DNA of 64,000 nucleotides from Geodermatophilus ruber (GTDB lineage: Bacteria; Actinomycetota; Actinomycetes; Mycobacteriales; Geodermatophilaceae), in contig NZ_FOSW01000001.1 in NCBI RefSeq assembly GCF_900114385.1, positions 489,815 through 553,814 on the forward strand, in the 5' to 3' direction. Both the position numbers and the translations under genes were made by a program. Every line of letters starts with the position of its first letter. The first letter of the stretch is position 1. The notes under the pieces were generated by a model. That model searched no databases, was not told where the DNA came from, and saw only the letters and a list, made by a program, of their open reading frames with translations. This document shows positions 42,730 to 52,579 of this stretch, piece by piece.

Positions 42730-42769
42730 CTCTACGGCTCTCTGGCTCCAGCGCTAGAGAGCCGTAGAG
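42730..42769. terminator. bidirectional hairpin, member of a dispersed repeat
   Basis: CTCTACGGCTCTCT (42730-42743) and its exact complement (42756-42769) flank a 12-base loop, between the convergent stops of the amidase and glutamate dehydrogenase genes. The right arm with preceding bases (GCTAGAGAGCCGTAGAG) recurs at 58962-58978 with two differences. Confidence 0.7.
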
Positions 42770-42800
42770 ATGGCGAGATCAGTCGCGGATCGGGCGACCG

Positions 42801-45800
42801 TCAGGCGGAGCGGCGGAGGCCGCGCAGGGTGCGGACGGCGACCAGCAGCTCGGCCAGCTCCTGCCGGTCCCCCGCGGCGATCTCGGCCAGCTGGGCGGCC
42901 GCCCGCTGCTGGGTGCCGTCCCAACCGCCCGCCCAGCGGGCCACCAGCTCGGCGGCGGGCTCGGTGTCGCCGCGCCGCCCGGCGAGCACCTCGGCGGTGA
43001 GCGCGGCCTGCTCGGCGGCGAGGTCGTCGCGCAGGGTCGCGCGGGCCATCGAGGGCCAGCGGCGGTCCCGCGGCAGGGCGATCACCAGCTCGCGCAGGGG
43101 CACCAGCGCGAGCCGCTCGGCCACGCACTGCTGCACCCGGCCGACGAGCGCGATCGGGGCGCCGGTCCGCTCGGCCACGACCGCCAGGTCCAGGGCGACC
43201 GGCAGCAGCGGCGCGGCGGCCACCTCGCCGGCCAGGGAGTCCGGTACGCCGACCTGCCGCAGCCGGTCCGCGCGCTCGGCGTATGCGGCGGCCTCGGCGC
43301 CGAGCAGCCAGGAGGGCAGGCCGGCCCGCACCGCGGCGACCGAGGGGGCGAACCGGTCCGTCACCTCACCGATCGGCGCCGGCTTCGCGGCGGTGAGTTC
43401 GGGCAGGCGGAGCAGCCAGCGCGCCGCCCGCTCGGCCAGCCGGGTGGCCTCGGTCCGCAGCTCCACCTGGGTGGCGGCCGGCACCCGGTTGTCCAGCGGC
43501 CGGACGGCGTCCCACAGCCGGTCGACCTCGAACACCGCCCGGGCCACCGCGTGCGCCCGCACCACCCCGGCCAGCGGCGCGCCGGTCTCCTGCACCAGCC
43601 GGAACAGCCCGGTGACCCCTGCGACGTTCACCGACCGGTTGGTCAGCGCGGTGCCGATGATCTCCCGGCGCAGCGGGTGGCCGGTGACCGCCTCGGGAAA
43701 GCGCTCGCGCAGCGCGGCCGGGAAGTAGCCGACCAGCAGGTCCTCCAGCGCCGGGTCGTCGGGCAGGTCGGAGGCGAGGACGGAGTCGCCGGTCTCGAGC
43801 TTGGCGTAGGCCAGCAGCACCGACAGCTCGGGGCCGGTCAGCGCGTGCCCGTCCCGGCGCCGCTCGGTCAGCGCGCGGTCGTCGGGCAGTGCCTCGACGC
43901 TGCGGACCAGCCGGCCGGAGCGCTCCAGGCTGCGGAGGAACCGCTCGTGCGCGTCGAGCAGGCTGCGGGCCGAGGTGACCTCGGCGGCCAGCGTCGCGTT
44001 CTGCGCGTGGTTGTCGGTGAGGACGGCGGCCGCGACGTCATCGGTCATCTCGCCGAGCAGCGCCGCCCGGCCGTCGGCGTCGAGCCGCCCGGCGTCCACG
44101 ACCCCGTTCAGGGCGATCTTGATGTTCACCTCGTGGTCGGAGGTGTCCACGCCGGCGGAGTTGTCGATGGCGTCGGTGTTGATCCGCCCGCCCGCGAGGG
44201 CGAACTCGACGCGGCCGCGCTGGGTGAACCCGAGGTTGCCGCCCTCCCCCACGACCCGCACCCGCAGGTCGCGGCCGTCGACGCGGACCGCGTCGTTGGC
44301 CTTGTCCCCCGCGTCCAGGGCGCTCTCGGTGGAGGCCTTCACGTAGGTGCCGATCCCGCCGTTGAACAGCAGGTCGACGGGGGCGAGCAGCACCGCGCGG
44401 ATCAGTTCGACCGGCGACAGCGAGTCGACGTCGCCGGGCAGCCCCAGCGCGGTGCGCATGGGCGCGCTGACCGGGACCGCCTTCGCCGTCCGCGGCCAGA
44501 CCCCGCCGCCCGGGCTGATCAGCGCGGGGTCGTAGTCGGCCCAGGAGGAGCGACCCAGGTCGAAGAGCCGCCGGCGCTCGGCGACGGACGCGGCCGCGTC
44601 GGGCGTGGGGTCGACGAAGACGTGCCGGTGGTCGAAGGCGGCCACCAGCCGGATGTGCTCGGACAGCAGCATGCCGTTGCCGAAGACGTCGCCGGAGCAG
44701 TCGCCGATGCCGACGACGGTGAAGTCCTGGCTCTGCACGTCGACGCCGAGCTCGCGGAAGTGCTGGGTCACCGACTCCCACGCGCCGCGGGCGGTGATGC
44801 CCATCGCCTTGTGGTCGTACCCGACCGAGCCGCCGGAGGCGAAGGCGTCACCGAGCCAGAAGCCGCGCTCGAGCGCCACCTCGTTGGCCAGGTCGGAGAA
44901 GGTGGCGGTGCCCTTGTCCGCGGCGACCACCAGGTAGGTGTCGTCGCCGTCGTGCCGGACGACGCGCTCGGGCGGGACCACCCTGCCCTCGACCAGGTTG
45001 TCGGTCAGCGCGAGCAGCGCCCCGATGAACAGCCGGTAGCAGGCCTGCCCCTCGGCGAGGAGCGCGTCGCGCCCCGCGCTCTCCGGCGGGGGGTGCTTGA
45101 CCACGAACCCGCCCTTGGCGCCGGTCGGCACGATGACGGTGTTCTTCACCATCTGCGCCTTGACCAGGCCGAGCACCTCGGTGCGCAGGTCCTCGTGCCG
45201 GTCGGACCAGCGCAGCCCGCCCCGGGCGACGGCGCCGAAGCGCAGGTGCACGCCGGTCACCCGCGGGGAGCTGACCCAGACCTCGCGCTCCGGCCGCGGC
45301 TGGGGCACGTCGGGGACCTCGGCCGGGTGCAGCTTGAGCGCCAGCGGGGTGGGCCGGTCCTGCGACATGGCGTAGTAGGTGGTCCGCTGGGTGGCGGTGA
45401 CGGCGGCGAGCAGGGCGGTGAGGACGCGGTCGGCGTCGAGCGAGTCGACCGCGCCGATGGCCTCCTGCAGTGACTCCACGAGCTCCTGCTGCCGGGCGGC
45501 GCGGCCGGCGTCCCGGCCCGGGGAGAACCGCGCCTCGAACAGCGCGACCAGGCGGGCGACGACGTCGGGGTGAGCGGCCAGCGTCGTCTCCACGTACCGC
45601 TGGCCGAAGGGCAGCCCGGCCTGGCGCAGCCACTGGACGTAGGCGCGCACCACCGCCACCTGCCGCCAGTTCAGCCCGGCCAGCAGCACGAGCGCCCCCA
45701 GGCCGTCGTCCTCGGCCTCCCCGCGCCACACCGCGCTCACCGCCTCGGTGAACCGCTCGGGCAGCGAGCCCGGGAACGGCAGGTCCCCGGCCGGGGCGGT

Positions 45801-47774
45801 GAGCCCGAAGTCGTAGATCCAGGCCAGCGGCGCGCCGATCCGGTCGATCTCGTAGGGCCGCTCGTCGACGACGTCGACGCCCATGTGCTGCAGCATCGGC
45901 AGCACGTCGGAGAGCAGCAGCCGCTCCCCCACCCGGTAGACCGCCAGCCGCGGCTCGGTGGTCAGGGCGCCGGCCGGGCGGCGCAGCACCAGCGCGATCT
46001 CGCCCTCGCTCAGCGCGTCGAGCCGTTCCAGGTCCGCGACGGCGGTCGCGGCCGGGAAGTCCTCCTGGTAGCCGACGGGAAAGGCGTCGGCGACCCGGGC
46101 CAGCCGCCGCTCGGCGTCGGCCCCGTAGCGGGCGGTGAGCGCGTCGGCGAGGTCGTCGGTCCAGCTGCGCGCCAGCGCCGCGAGCTCGTCCTGCAGGGTG
46201 GCGACGTCGACGTCGGGCAGCGTCGGCGTCCCCCGGCGGGGCACCGGCGGCCGGACGACGAAGTGCAGGCGGGCCAGGACCGACTCGGTGACCCGCGCGG
46301 TGTACTCGATGCTGGACCCGCCGAGCCGCTCGAGCAGCAGCTGCTGCACCGCCAGCCGCACCTCGGTCGTGTACCGGTCGCGCGGCAGGTAGATCAGCGC
46401 CGACCAGAACCGGTTGCCGGGATCGCGGCGCAGGAACAGCCGCGTCTGCCGGCGTTCCTGCAGGTAGCGCACGGCCAGCGCGACCGGCAGCAGCTCGTCG
46501 GCGCCGACCTGGAACAGCTCGTCGCGCGGGTAGGTCTCCAGGACGGCGAGCAGTTCCTTGCCGGTGTGGCTGTCGGCCGGCACGCCCGAGCCCTGGATCA
46601 CCTGTTCCACCCGGCGGCGGACCACCGGGACGTCGCGGACGCTGTGCGCGTAGGCCGAGGTGGGGAACAGGCCGGCGAGGCGGTGCTGCCGCGGCGCGCC
46701 GCCGTCCGCACCGGGCAGGGTGACCGTCACCAGGTCCAGCCACGCCCGGCGGTGCACGGTGGAGCGCAGATCGGCCTTGGTCACCGTGAGCAGGGGCGCG
46801 TCGGGCCGCCCCGCCCCCTCGGGCAGCGCGGTGGCCGGCCCGCTCATGTCGGTGTCGCTGCGCAGCACGCCCAGGCCGGTCCCGGGCACCGCGCGGGCGG
46901 TCTCCCGCCCCCGGGTGCGCACCGGCTCGACGTCCCGCGCCCCGAGGAAGACGAAGTTGTCGTCGGCCAGCCAGCGCAGCAGCGCGGCGGCCTCCTCGGG
47001 GTCCGCCGACGGGTCGCCGGTGCCGACTGCGGCCGGCGCCCGGTCGAGGCGGTCGGCGAGCTCGAGGGCGCGGGCCCGCATGCGCGCGGCGTCCTCGTCG
47101 ACCGCCCGGACGTCGGCCAGCACCGTGCGCAGGCCGGTGGCCAGGTCGCCGGTCGCCTCCTCGTCCAGGGGGCCGTCGAGGACGAGGGCCATCCAGGACT
47201 CGGCCAGCGCGTCCGGCCCGGCGGCGGCGGGGTCGGCGCTGTCGCAGAAGGCCAGGATCCGGCCGGCCAGGTCGCGGCGGACCACCAGCACCGGGTGCAC
47301 GACGTGCTGCAGCCGGAACCCCTGCCGCACCACCTCGACGGTGACCGAGTCGACGAGGAAGGGCATGTCGTCGGTGATCACCCGCACGATCGAGCGGGCC
47401 GGCGCGCCGGGGCGGCCGGGCAGCGGCTGCACGTCGACGGTGGCCGAGCCCTGCGGGCGCATCTCGGCCAGCCGGAGGTGGCCCAGGGCGAGCGCGGCGA
47501 GGTCCTCCGGGGCCTGCTGGAGCACCTCGGCGGCCGGCTCGCTCCAGTAGTAGCGCTGCAGCAGCGCGGCGACGTCGGCGGCCGCGCAGCCGGCGGGTAG
47601 CTCGGGCGCCGGGCTGCCTTCCAGCGCGCCCCGCGCGGCGCGTTCCAGGAGGTGACGCTTCTCCGCCTGGGCCGCCTCGAGCGCGGCCAGCTCGGTGCCG
47701 GCGCTCCCCGGCGTTCCGCGGTCCCCCGTGGTCGTCGAGGGGTCCGCGGAAGGGGCGCCGGCGGTGCTCACCAT
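42801..47774 (-). CDS. NAD-dependent glutamate dehydrogenase, large (180 kDa) type
   Basis: 1657 residues, the typical size of the 180-kDa NAD-GDH of actinobacteria and proteobacteria. The catalytic core near residues 850-1300 includes FGAVARGGLRWSDRHEDLRTEV, GAKGGFVVKHPP with the catalytic Lys, and GIGDCSGDVFGNGML (NAD-binding region). The long N-terminal regulatory segments (ACT-like) and C-terminal segment match the family. It deaminates glutamate to 2-oxoglutarate and ammonia for catabolism. The ATG at 47774 is directly followed by a GTG; either could be used. Confidence 0.95.
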   Translation of the reverse strand: MVSTAGAPSADPSTTTGDRGTPGSAGTELAALEAAQAEKRHLLERAARGALEGSPAPELPAGCAAADVAALLQRYYWSEPAAEVLQQAPEDLAALALGHLRLAEMRPQGSATVDVQPLPGRPGAPARSIVRVITDDMPFLVDSVTVEVVRQGFRLQHVVHPVLVVRRDLAGRILAFCDSADPAAAGPDALAESWMALVLDGPLDEEATGDLATGLRTVLADVRAVDEDAARMRARALELADRLDRAPAAVGTGDPSADPEEAAALLRWLADDNFVFLGARDVEPVRTRGRETARAVPGTGLGVLRSDTDMSGPATALPEGAGRPDAPLLTVTKADLRSTVHRRAWLDLVTVTLPGADGGAPRQHRLAGLFPTSAYAHSVRDVPVVRRRVEQVIQGSGVPADSHTGKELLAVLETYPRDELFQVGADELLPVALAVRYLQERRQTRLFLRRDPGNRFWSALIYLPRDRYTTEVRLAVQQLLLERLGGSSIEYTARVTESVLARLHFVVRPPVPRRGTPTLPDVDVATLQDELAALARSWTDDLADALTARYGADAERRLARVADAFPVGYQEDFPAATAVADLERLDALSEGEIALVLRRPAGALTTEPRLAVYRVGERLLLSDVLPMLQHMGVDVVDERPYEIDRIGAPLAWIYDFGLTAPAGDLPFPGSLPERFTEAVSAVWRGEAEDDGLGALVLLAGLNWRQVAVVRAYVQWLRQAGLPFGQRYVETTLAAHPDVVARLVALFEARFSPGRDAGRAARQQELVESLQEAIGAVDSLDADRVLTALLAAVTATQRTTYYAMSQDRPTPLALKLHPAEVPDVPQPRPEREVWVSSPRVTGVHLRFGAVARGGLRWSDRHEDLRTEVLGLVKAQMVKNTVIVPTGAKGGFVVKHPPPESAGRDALLAEGQACYRLFIGALLALTDNLVEGRVVPPERVVRHDGDDTYLVVAADKGTATFSDLANEVALERGFWLGDAFASGGSVGYDHKAMGITARGAWESVTQHFRELGVDVQSQDFTVVGIGDCSGDVFGNGMLLSEHIRLVAAFDHRHVFVDPTPDAAASVAERRRLFDLGRSSWADYDPALISPGGGVWPRTAKAVPVSAPMRTALGLPGDVDSLSPVELIRAVLLAPVDLLFNGGIGTYVKASTESALDAGDKANDAVRVDGRDLRVRVVGEGGNLGFTQRGRVEFALAGGRINTDAIDNSAGVDTSDHEVNIKIALNGVVDAGRLDADGRAALLGEMTDDVAAAVLTDNHAQNATLAAEVTSARSLLDAHERFLRSLERSGRLVRSVEALPDDRALTERRRDGHALTGPELSVLLAYAKLETGDSVLASDLPDDPALEDLLVGYFPAALRERFPEAVTGHPLRREIIGTALTNRSVNVAGVTGLFRLVQETGAPLAGVVRAHAVARAVFEVDRLWDAVRPLDNRVPAATQVELRTEATRLAERAARWLLRLPELTAAKPAPIGEVTDRFAPSVAAVRAGLPSWLLGAEAAAYAERADRLRQVGVPDSLAGEVAAAPLLPVALDLAVVAERTGAPIALVGRVQQCVAERLALVPLRELVIALPRDRRWPSMARATLRDDLAAEQAALTAEVLAGRRGDTEPAAELVARWAGGWDGTQQRAAAQLAEIAAGDRQELAELLVAVRTLRGLRRSA

Positions 47775-47828
47775 GACGCCTGACCGTAGACCGATCCGGT
47801 GCGGTGCGTCACAGCGACGCGGCGACGC

Positions 47829-48197
47829 TCAGCCCCGGTCGACGATCTGGTCCACGAGCCAGTTGCCGATGGCCAGCAGCAGCCCACCGAGGACCGCCGC
47901 CCCGAACCCGGCGACCTCCAGCCGGTCGGTGATCGCCGCGGTGAGGCCCAGCAGCGCCGCGTTGACCACGAGCAGGAAGAGCCCGAGGGTCAGCAGGACG
48001 AAGGGCAGCGAGAGCAACCGGATGACCGGCCCGATGATCGCGTTGACCAGCGCGAAGAGCAGCGCGATCCAGAGATAGGTGCCGGCCTCCCCCAGCGGCG
48101 CGTCGGGGTTGGCATCGATCGTGATGCCGTCCAGGACCTGCGTCACCAGGAAGAAGACACCGGCCATGAGCACGACCTTGATCGCGAACCTCAGCAC
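47829..48197 (-). CDS. phage holin-like (holin family 4-type) membrane protein
   Basis: 122 residues, four hydrophobic helices separated by short loops (VLMAGVFFLVTQVLDGI, WIALLFALVNAIIGPVIRLL, LLTLGLFLLVVNAALLGL, LGGLLLAIGNWLVDQIV). The NAIIGPVIRLLSLPF element is the mark of the chromosomal membrane family usually annotated as phage holin; these are not prophage lysis genes. ATG start. 54 bases upstream of glutamate dehydrogenase on the same strand. Role unknown. Confidence 0.8.
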   Translation of the reverse strand: MLRFAIKVVLMAGVFFLVTQVLDGITIDANPDAPLGEAGTYLWIALLFALVNAIIGPVIRLLSLPFVLLTLGLFLLVVNAALLGLTAAITDRLEVAGFGAAVLGGLLLAIGNWLVDQIVDRG

Positions 48198-48230
48198 GGG
48201 GCCACGCTATCGGTTGCGTCCCTGCGGCAG

Positions 48231-48299
48231 TTGATCATGGGGTTGGGGCCGGGCGCCGCGGCGTGTCGCTCCGTGTCGCCGGCAACGAGCCCATGATCA
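48231..48299. repeat. inverted repeat in the spacer between the holin-like and ATPase genes
   Basis: TGATCATGGG (48231-48240) and its complement CCCATGATCA (48290-48299) flank 49 GC-rich bases that hold a short direct repeat (CGTGTCGC/CGTGTCGCC). Both genes diverge here, so this is not a simple terminator. Its function is unclear. Confidence 0.4.
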
Positions 48300-48331
48300 C
48301 GGCGGGCAGGCGGGCAGGGCGGCGACACGCG

Positions 48332-48382
48332 CTAGCCCGTTCTACCGACATCTACGGTCCGGGCTAGACGCGGCCATACGGT
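48332..48382 (+). promoter_or_regulatory. promoter and candidate operator of the orphan ATPase gene
   Basis: CTAGCCCG (48332-48339) and CGGGCTAG (48360-48367) form an inverted repeat with a 20-base centre. TACGGT at 48377-48382 is a -10-like box seven bases before the ATG at 48390, giving a leaderless transcript. The repeat covers the -35 zone. Confidence 0.45.
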
Positions 48383-48389
48383 GCTCGAC

Positions 48390-49574
48390 ATGGACCCCGT
48401 GCGGAACCCGTACGCGCCCGGCGCCGGCCAGCGGCCGCCGGAGCTGGCCGGCCGGGACGGCGAGCTGTCGGCCTTCGACGTCGTCCTCGAGCGGATCGCG
48501 CACGGCCGGCCGGAGCGCTCCCTGGTGCTCACCGGCCTGCGCGGGGTCGGGAAGACGGTGTTGCTCAACCAGCTGCGCTCGGCCGCCATCGGCCGCGGCT
48601 GGGGCACCGGCAAGATCGAGGCCCGGCCGGAGCAGTCGCTGCGCCGCCCGGTCTCCTCGGCGCTGCACATGGCGCTGCGCGAGCTGCGCCATCCCGACCA
48701 GGACTCGATGGACGCCGTCCTGGGCGTGGTCAAGGCGTTCGCGCTGCGGGAGTCGACCGAGGCGAAGGTCCGCGATCGCTGGCAGCCGGGCATCGACGTG
48801 CCCGCCGCGCGCGGGCGGGCCGACTCCGGTGACATGGAGATCGACCTGGTCGAGCTGCTCAGCGACGCGGCCGGGCTGGCGGCCGACGTCGGCAAGGGCA
48901 TCGCGCTGTTCATCGACGAGATGCAGGACGTCCAGACGCCCGACGTATCGGCGATCTGCGCCGCCTGCCACGAGCTCTCCCAGCAGGGTGCGCCGCTGAT
49001 CGTCGTCGGCGCGGGGCTGCCCCACCTGCCGGCGGTGCTCTCGGCGTCCAAGAGCTACTCCGAGCGGCTCTTCCGCTACCTGCGCATCGACCGGCTGGAC
49101 CGGGCCGCCGCCGACCGCGCGCTGCTGGCGCCGGCCGAGCGGGAGGAGGTCACCTTCGACCCCGACGCGCTGGATGCCCTGTACGCGGCCGCCGACGGCT
49201 ACCCGTACTTCGTGCAGGCCTACGGCAAGGTCACCTGGGACCTCGCTGCCGCCTCCCCCATCACCGCCGCCGACGTCGCCATGGCCGCCCCGGTCGCCGA
49301 GGCCGAGCTGGCCGTCGGGTTCTTCGGCTCCCGCTACGACCGCGCGACGCCGGCCGAACGCGAGTACATGCACGCCATGGCTGAGCTCGGCGGGCCCCAC
49401 GGCGCAGCGGTGGCGACGTCGGACGTCGCCGTCTCCCTCGGCCGCAAGCCGGCGTCCCTCTCCCCCGCCCGGGACTCGCTGATCAAGAAGGGGCTGGTCT
49501 ACTCCGCCGAGCGCGGGCAGATCGCCTTCACCGTCCCCCACTTCGGCCGGTACCTGCTCGACCACCTGGACTGA
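48390..49574 (+). CDS. orphan AAA ATP-binding protein (archaeal ATPase-like)
   Basis: 394 residues. Walker A GLRGVGKTVLL (about residues 48-58) and Walker B IALFIDEMQDV (about 167-177) are clear, followed by a STAND/Orc-like fold and a C-terminal winged helix (MAELGGPHGAAVATSDVAVS, then LIKKGLVYSAERGQIAFTVPHF). It resembles stand-alone actinobacterial ATPases with unknown role. A GTG at 48381 gives three more residues. No partner gene is next to it in an operon. Confidence 0.8.
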   Translation: MDPVRNPYAPGAGQRPPELAGRDGELSAFDVVLERIAHGRPERSLVLTGLRGVGKTVLLNQLRSAAIGRGWGTGKIEARPEQSLRRPVSSALHMALRELRHPDQDSMDAVLGVVKAFALRESTEAKVRDRWQPGIDVPAARGRADSGDMEIDLVELLSDAAGLAADVGKGIALFIDEMQDVQTPDVSAICAACHELSQQGAPLIVVGAGLPHLPAVLSASKSYSERLFRYLRIDRLDRAAADRALLAPAEREEVTFDPDALDALYAAADGYPYFVQAYGKVTWDLAAASPITAADVAMAAPVAEAELAVGFFGSRYDRATPAEREYMHAMAELGGPHGAAVATSDVAVSLGRKPASLSPARDSLIKKGLVYSAERGQIAFTVPHFGRYLLDHLD

Positions 49575-49632
49575 GCACGCTGATCGGGCCGGCTGAGCTG
49601 CGGGCGCCGCGCCGCCCCGGCAGGGTGGGCAC

Positions 49633-50568
49633 GTGCCTGCCTCCCGGGAACCGCAACCGATCACCGTGCCCGTCGAGGGCGGCGAGCTCGCCGCGCTGCA
49701 CTGGCCCGCCGACGCCCCCGGCGCCCCGATCGCGGTGCTGGTGCACGGCATCACCGCCAACGCGTTGGCCTGGGCGCCGGTCGCCGAGGCGCTGGCCGGG
49801 GAGTTCGAGGTGGTCGCGCCCGACCTCCGCGGCCGGGCCGGCTCGGCCGGGCTGCCCGGCCCCTACGGCATCGGGGCGCACGCCGCCGACCTCGCCGCCC
49901 TGCTCGACCGGTTCGGGGCCGACGCCGGCGCCGGCGCGGACGCCACCGTGCTCGTGGGCCACTCGATGGGCGCGTTCGTCGCCGCGCTGGCCACCGCCGG
50001 GGTGGCCCGGGACCGGGTGCACGGGCTCGTCCTGGTCGACGGCGGCCTGGCCTTCCCCCAGCCCCCCGGGGCCGACGTCGACGCCATGCTCGCCGCTGTC
50101 CTCGGGCCGGCCCTGGACCGGCTGAGCATGGACTTCCCCGACCTGACCGCCGTCCGGGCGTTCTGGGCGCGGCACCCCGCGGTGGGGCCGTGGGTCGACG
50201 TGCCGGCGGTCGCCGCCTACCTGGCCCGGGACGTGCAGGCCGACCAGGCCGGGGCGGGCTCGGCCCCGCTGCGCAGCGCGTGCGTGCCGGAGGCCGTGCG
50301 GGTCGACGGCGGCGACATCCTGCTCAACCCGCGGCTGCTGGAGGCGATCACCGACCCGCCCGTGCCGACCACCCTGCTCTGGGCCCCGCGCGGGCTGCTC
50401 GACCAGACGCCGGGGCTCTACGACGAGCAGCGCCTGGTCCAGCTCGGGGTGGACCCCGACGACATCAGCGCCCGCGAGGTCCCCGACACCAACCACTACT
50501 CGATCCTGTGGGCACCGCAGGGGGTCGAGGCCATCACCGGCGCGGTGCGCGCCGCCGCCGGCCGCTGA
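49633..50568 (+). CDS. alpha/beta hydrolase
   Basis: 311 residues. The nucleophile elbow is GHSMG, the oxyanion loop HG is in LVHGITANALAW, and the catalytic His lies in DTNHYSILW near the end, as in esterase/lipase-type alpha/beta hydrolases. GTG start; weak ribosome binding site. The stop is 4 bases from the convergent stop of the phosphatase gene. The substrate is unknown. Confidence 0.85.
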   Translation: MPASREPQPITVPVEGGELAALHWPADAPGAPIAVLVHGITANALAWAPVAEALAGEFEVVAPDLRGRAGSAGLPGPYGIGAHAADLAALLDRFGADAGAGADATVLVGHSMGAFVAALATAGVARDRVHGLVLVDGGLAFPQPPGADVDAMLAAVLGPALDRLSMDFPDLTAVRAFWARHPAVGPWVDVPAVAAYLARDVQADQAGAGSAPLRSACVPEAVRVDGGDILLNPRLLEAITDPPVPTTLLWAPRGLLDQTPGLYDEQRLVQLGVDPDDISAREVPDTNHYSILWAPQGVEAITGAVRAAAGR

Positions 50569-50571
50569 CGG

Positions 50572-52356
50572 TCAGACGGGACGACCGGCCACCGGCTGCA
50601 ACTGCCCCGGCGCGATATCCGGCGGCCGGACCCAGCTCTCCGGGTGCGCCCGGACGGCGAGCAGCGCGACGTCGTCCTCGGCACCGTCGGCCAGCATCAC
50701 GGCGAGCAGCCGGTCGCACAGCTCCGGGAGCGGCTCGCCCGGCGGCCCGGCGGCCACCAGCCGGCCCACCTGCTCGCGGCCCTCGTCGAGGGGGACGCCC
50801 CGCCGCTCGAACAACCCGTCGGTGAACAGCAGCAGCGTGCTGCCCTCCGGGACGGGCACCAGGCCGTCGGCCCGCGGGCCCCGCCAGCCCACGCCCAGCG
50901 GCGGGCCCACCGACGTCGTCAGGTCGGTGACGCTGCCGTCGGGGTGCAGCAGCATCGGCACGGGGTGGCCGGCCGAGGCCCAGCGCAGCCGGCGCAGGCC
51001 CTGCTCCCGATCGGCCGGCCCCTGCTCGATGCGGCAGACCAGCGCGGTCGCCATGGTCGGCACGGCCAGCCCGACGAGGGCGTGGTCGACCCGCCGGAGG
51101 ACGCCGGCCGGCTCCTCGCAGCGGTCGTAGGCGATGGCCCGCACCAACGTCTTGACCTGACCCATCGCGGCGGCGGCCTCGATGTCGTGGCCCATGACGT
51201 CGCCGATGACCAGCACCGTGTCGCCGTCGGGCTGCAGGAACGAGTCGTACCAGTCGCCCCCGATGGACACCCCTCGGGTCGCCGGCCGGTACCGGCCCAC
51301 CAGCTCCAGGGCGTCCGGCTGCACCGGCGGGGAGAGCAGGCTGTGCTGCAGCCGCTCGGCGACCTGCTGGTTGGCCGCGGCGAGCTGCGCGTTGTCCAGC
51401 GCCAGCGCGGCGCGCCGGGAGGCGATCTCGGCGGTCCGCAGCTCGGCCGCGGTGAGCGGGCCGCGCTCGGGGCCGTTGACGAGGGTGAACGCGCCGATGG
51501 TCTCCCCGCGGGCGATCAGCGGGAACGTGGCCACCGCGGAGGGCCGCAGCAGCGCCAGCGAGGCCCGGCTGGCCGGGTCCCCGACCATCTGCTCGATGTC
51601 GGCGTCGGTGAGCCGCTCGATGACCACCGGCTGCCCGCTGCGCAGCGACGTCGGCACCGGTGCGCTCGGGTTGTTGGTGCGCACCCGGGCGTCGGCGTAG
51701 CGGTGCATCGCCTCGACCATCTCCGGGACGCTGTGCGCCCGGCCGACGTCCCGCCGCGTGCCGTCGGGGTCGATCACGCTCACCAGGCACCAGTCGGCCA
51801 GCACCGGGACGACGAGGCGGGCGAACCGGGCCACCGCCTCGTCCACGTCGAGCGTCGAGGTCATCGCCAGGTTGATGTCCCCCAGCAGCATGAGGTGCCG
51901 GCCGGCCCGCTCGGCGCGTGCCGCGGCCTCGGTGGCCGCACGGGCCGCCTCCTCCCGGGCCACGACGGCAGCCGCCCGCTCCTCCTGGGTGCGCCGCCGC
52001 TCGGTGACGTCGTCGTAGGTGACGACCAGGCCGGCATCGGTGAGGAAGGCATCGGCGCGGAACCACACCCCGAGCGGGTCGAACCACGCCTCGGTGCTGC
52101 CCGCGGCCCCGGTCGCCCGGACCCGCCGGTAGAGCTCCTCGAAGGAGCTGCCCACCGCCTCGGGGAACTCCTGCCAGATCATCCTGCCCATCAGGCCCTC
52201 GACGGTGCGGCGCAGGATCTGCGCCCCCGCGGGGTTGATGTAGCTGAACCGCCAGTCCTCGTCCAGGACGAACAGCGGCCGCTCCATCCCCTCGACGGCC
52301 TGCAGCAGCAGGTCTCCCCGTGGGGGCGGGCCGCCGTCGGTGATCACGACGGACAC
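50572..52356 (-). CDS. PAS-GAF-PP2C (SpoIIE-type) phosphatase
   Basis: 594 residues. One PAS domain (about 15-125; FVLDEDWRFSYINPAGAQILR), a coiled linker, a GAF domain (about 165-320) and a PP2C domain (about 365-575) with SIGGDWYDSFLQPDG, VIGDVMGHDIEAAAAMGQVK, FTDGLFERRG and AEDDVALLAVRA. Sequence is closely related in GAF and PP2C to the phosphatases at 38622 and 52580, so the three are paralogues. GTG at 52356. It is divergent from the third phosphatase across 223 bases in which I see no clear operator. Confidence 0.88.
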   Translation of the reverse strand: MSVVITDGGPPPRGDLLLQAVEGMERPLFVLDEDWRFSYINPAGAQILRRTVEGLMGRMIWQEFPEAVGSSFEELYRRVRATGAAGSTEAWFDPLGVWFRADAFLTDAGLVVTYDDVTERRRTQEERAAAVVAREEAARAATEAAARAERAGRHLMLLGDINLAMTSTLDVDEAVARFARLVVPVLADWCLVSVIDPDGTRRDVGRAHSVPEMVEAMHRYADARVRTNNPSAPVPTSLRSGQPVVIERLTDADIEQMVGDPASRASLALLRPSAVATFPLIARGETIGAFTLVNGPERGPLTAAELRTAEIASRRAALALDNAQLAAANQQVAERLQHSLLSPPVQPDALELVGRYRPATRGVSIGGDWYDSFLQPDGDTVLVIGDVMGHDIEAAAAMGQVKTLVRAIAYDRCEEPAGVLRRVDHALVGLAVPTMATALVCRIEQGPADREQGLRRLRWASAGHPVPMLLHPDGSVTDLTTSVGPPLGVGWRGPRADGLVPVPEGSTLLLFTDGLFERRGVPLDEGREQVGRLVAAGPPGEPLPELCDRLLAVMLADGAEDDVALLAVRAHPESWVRPPDIAPGQLQPVAGRPV

Positions 52357-52579
52357 TCTGCCCCATGTCCGGAGCGGAACCGGAGCCGCGCCCGGCGGCC
52401 TCCCCCCGATGGGCGTACCCCCGCCCGGCACGGTCACCGGCCGTGATCCTTGGCATCGCGGCCCCGTGCTGCCACGATCCGGGCACCGTCCGCAGTCCCT
52501 CCCCGGGAGCCGAGCCTCCCCGGGAGCATGACGGGGGCAGCTCCAGCAGCCGGGCCCGCAGCCTAGGAGGGTGATCCGC

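Noticed and set aside
43551..47600. Long plus-strand frames opposite the glutamate dehydrogenase
   Set aside because: No motifs and antisense to a 1657-residue enzyme with intact catalytic sequence; high GC produces such frames.
47829..48197. Prophage remnant suggested by a holin-like gene
   Set aside because: The protein belongs to a chromosomal four-helix family called holin by name only; no other phage genes are near.
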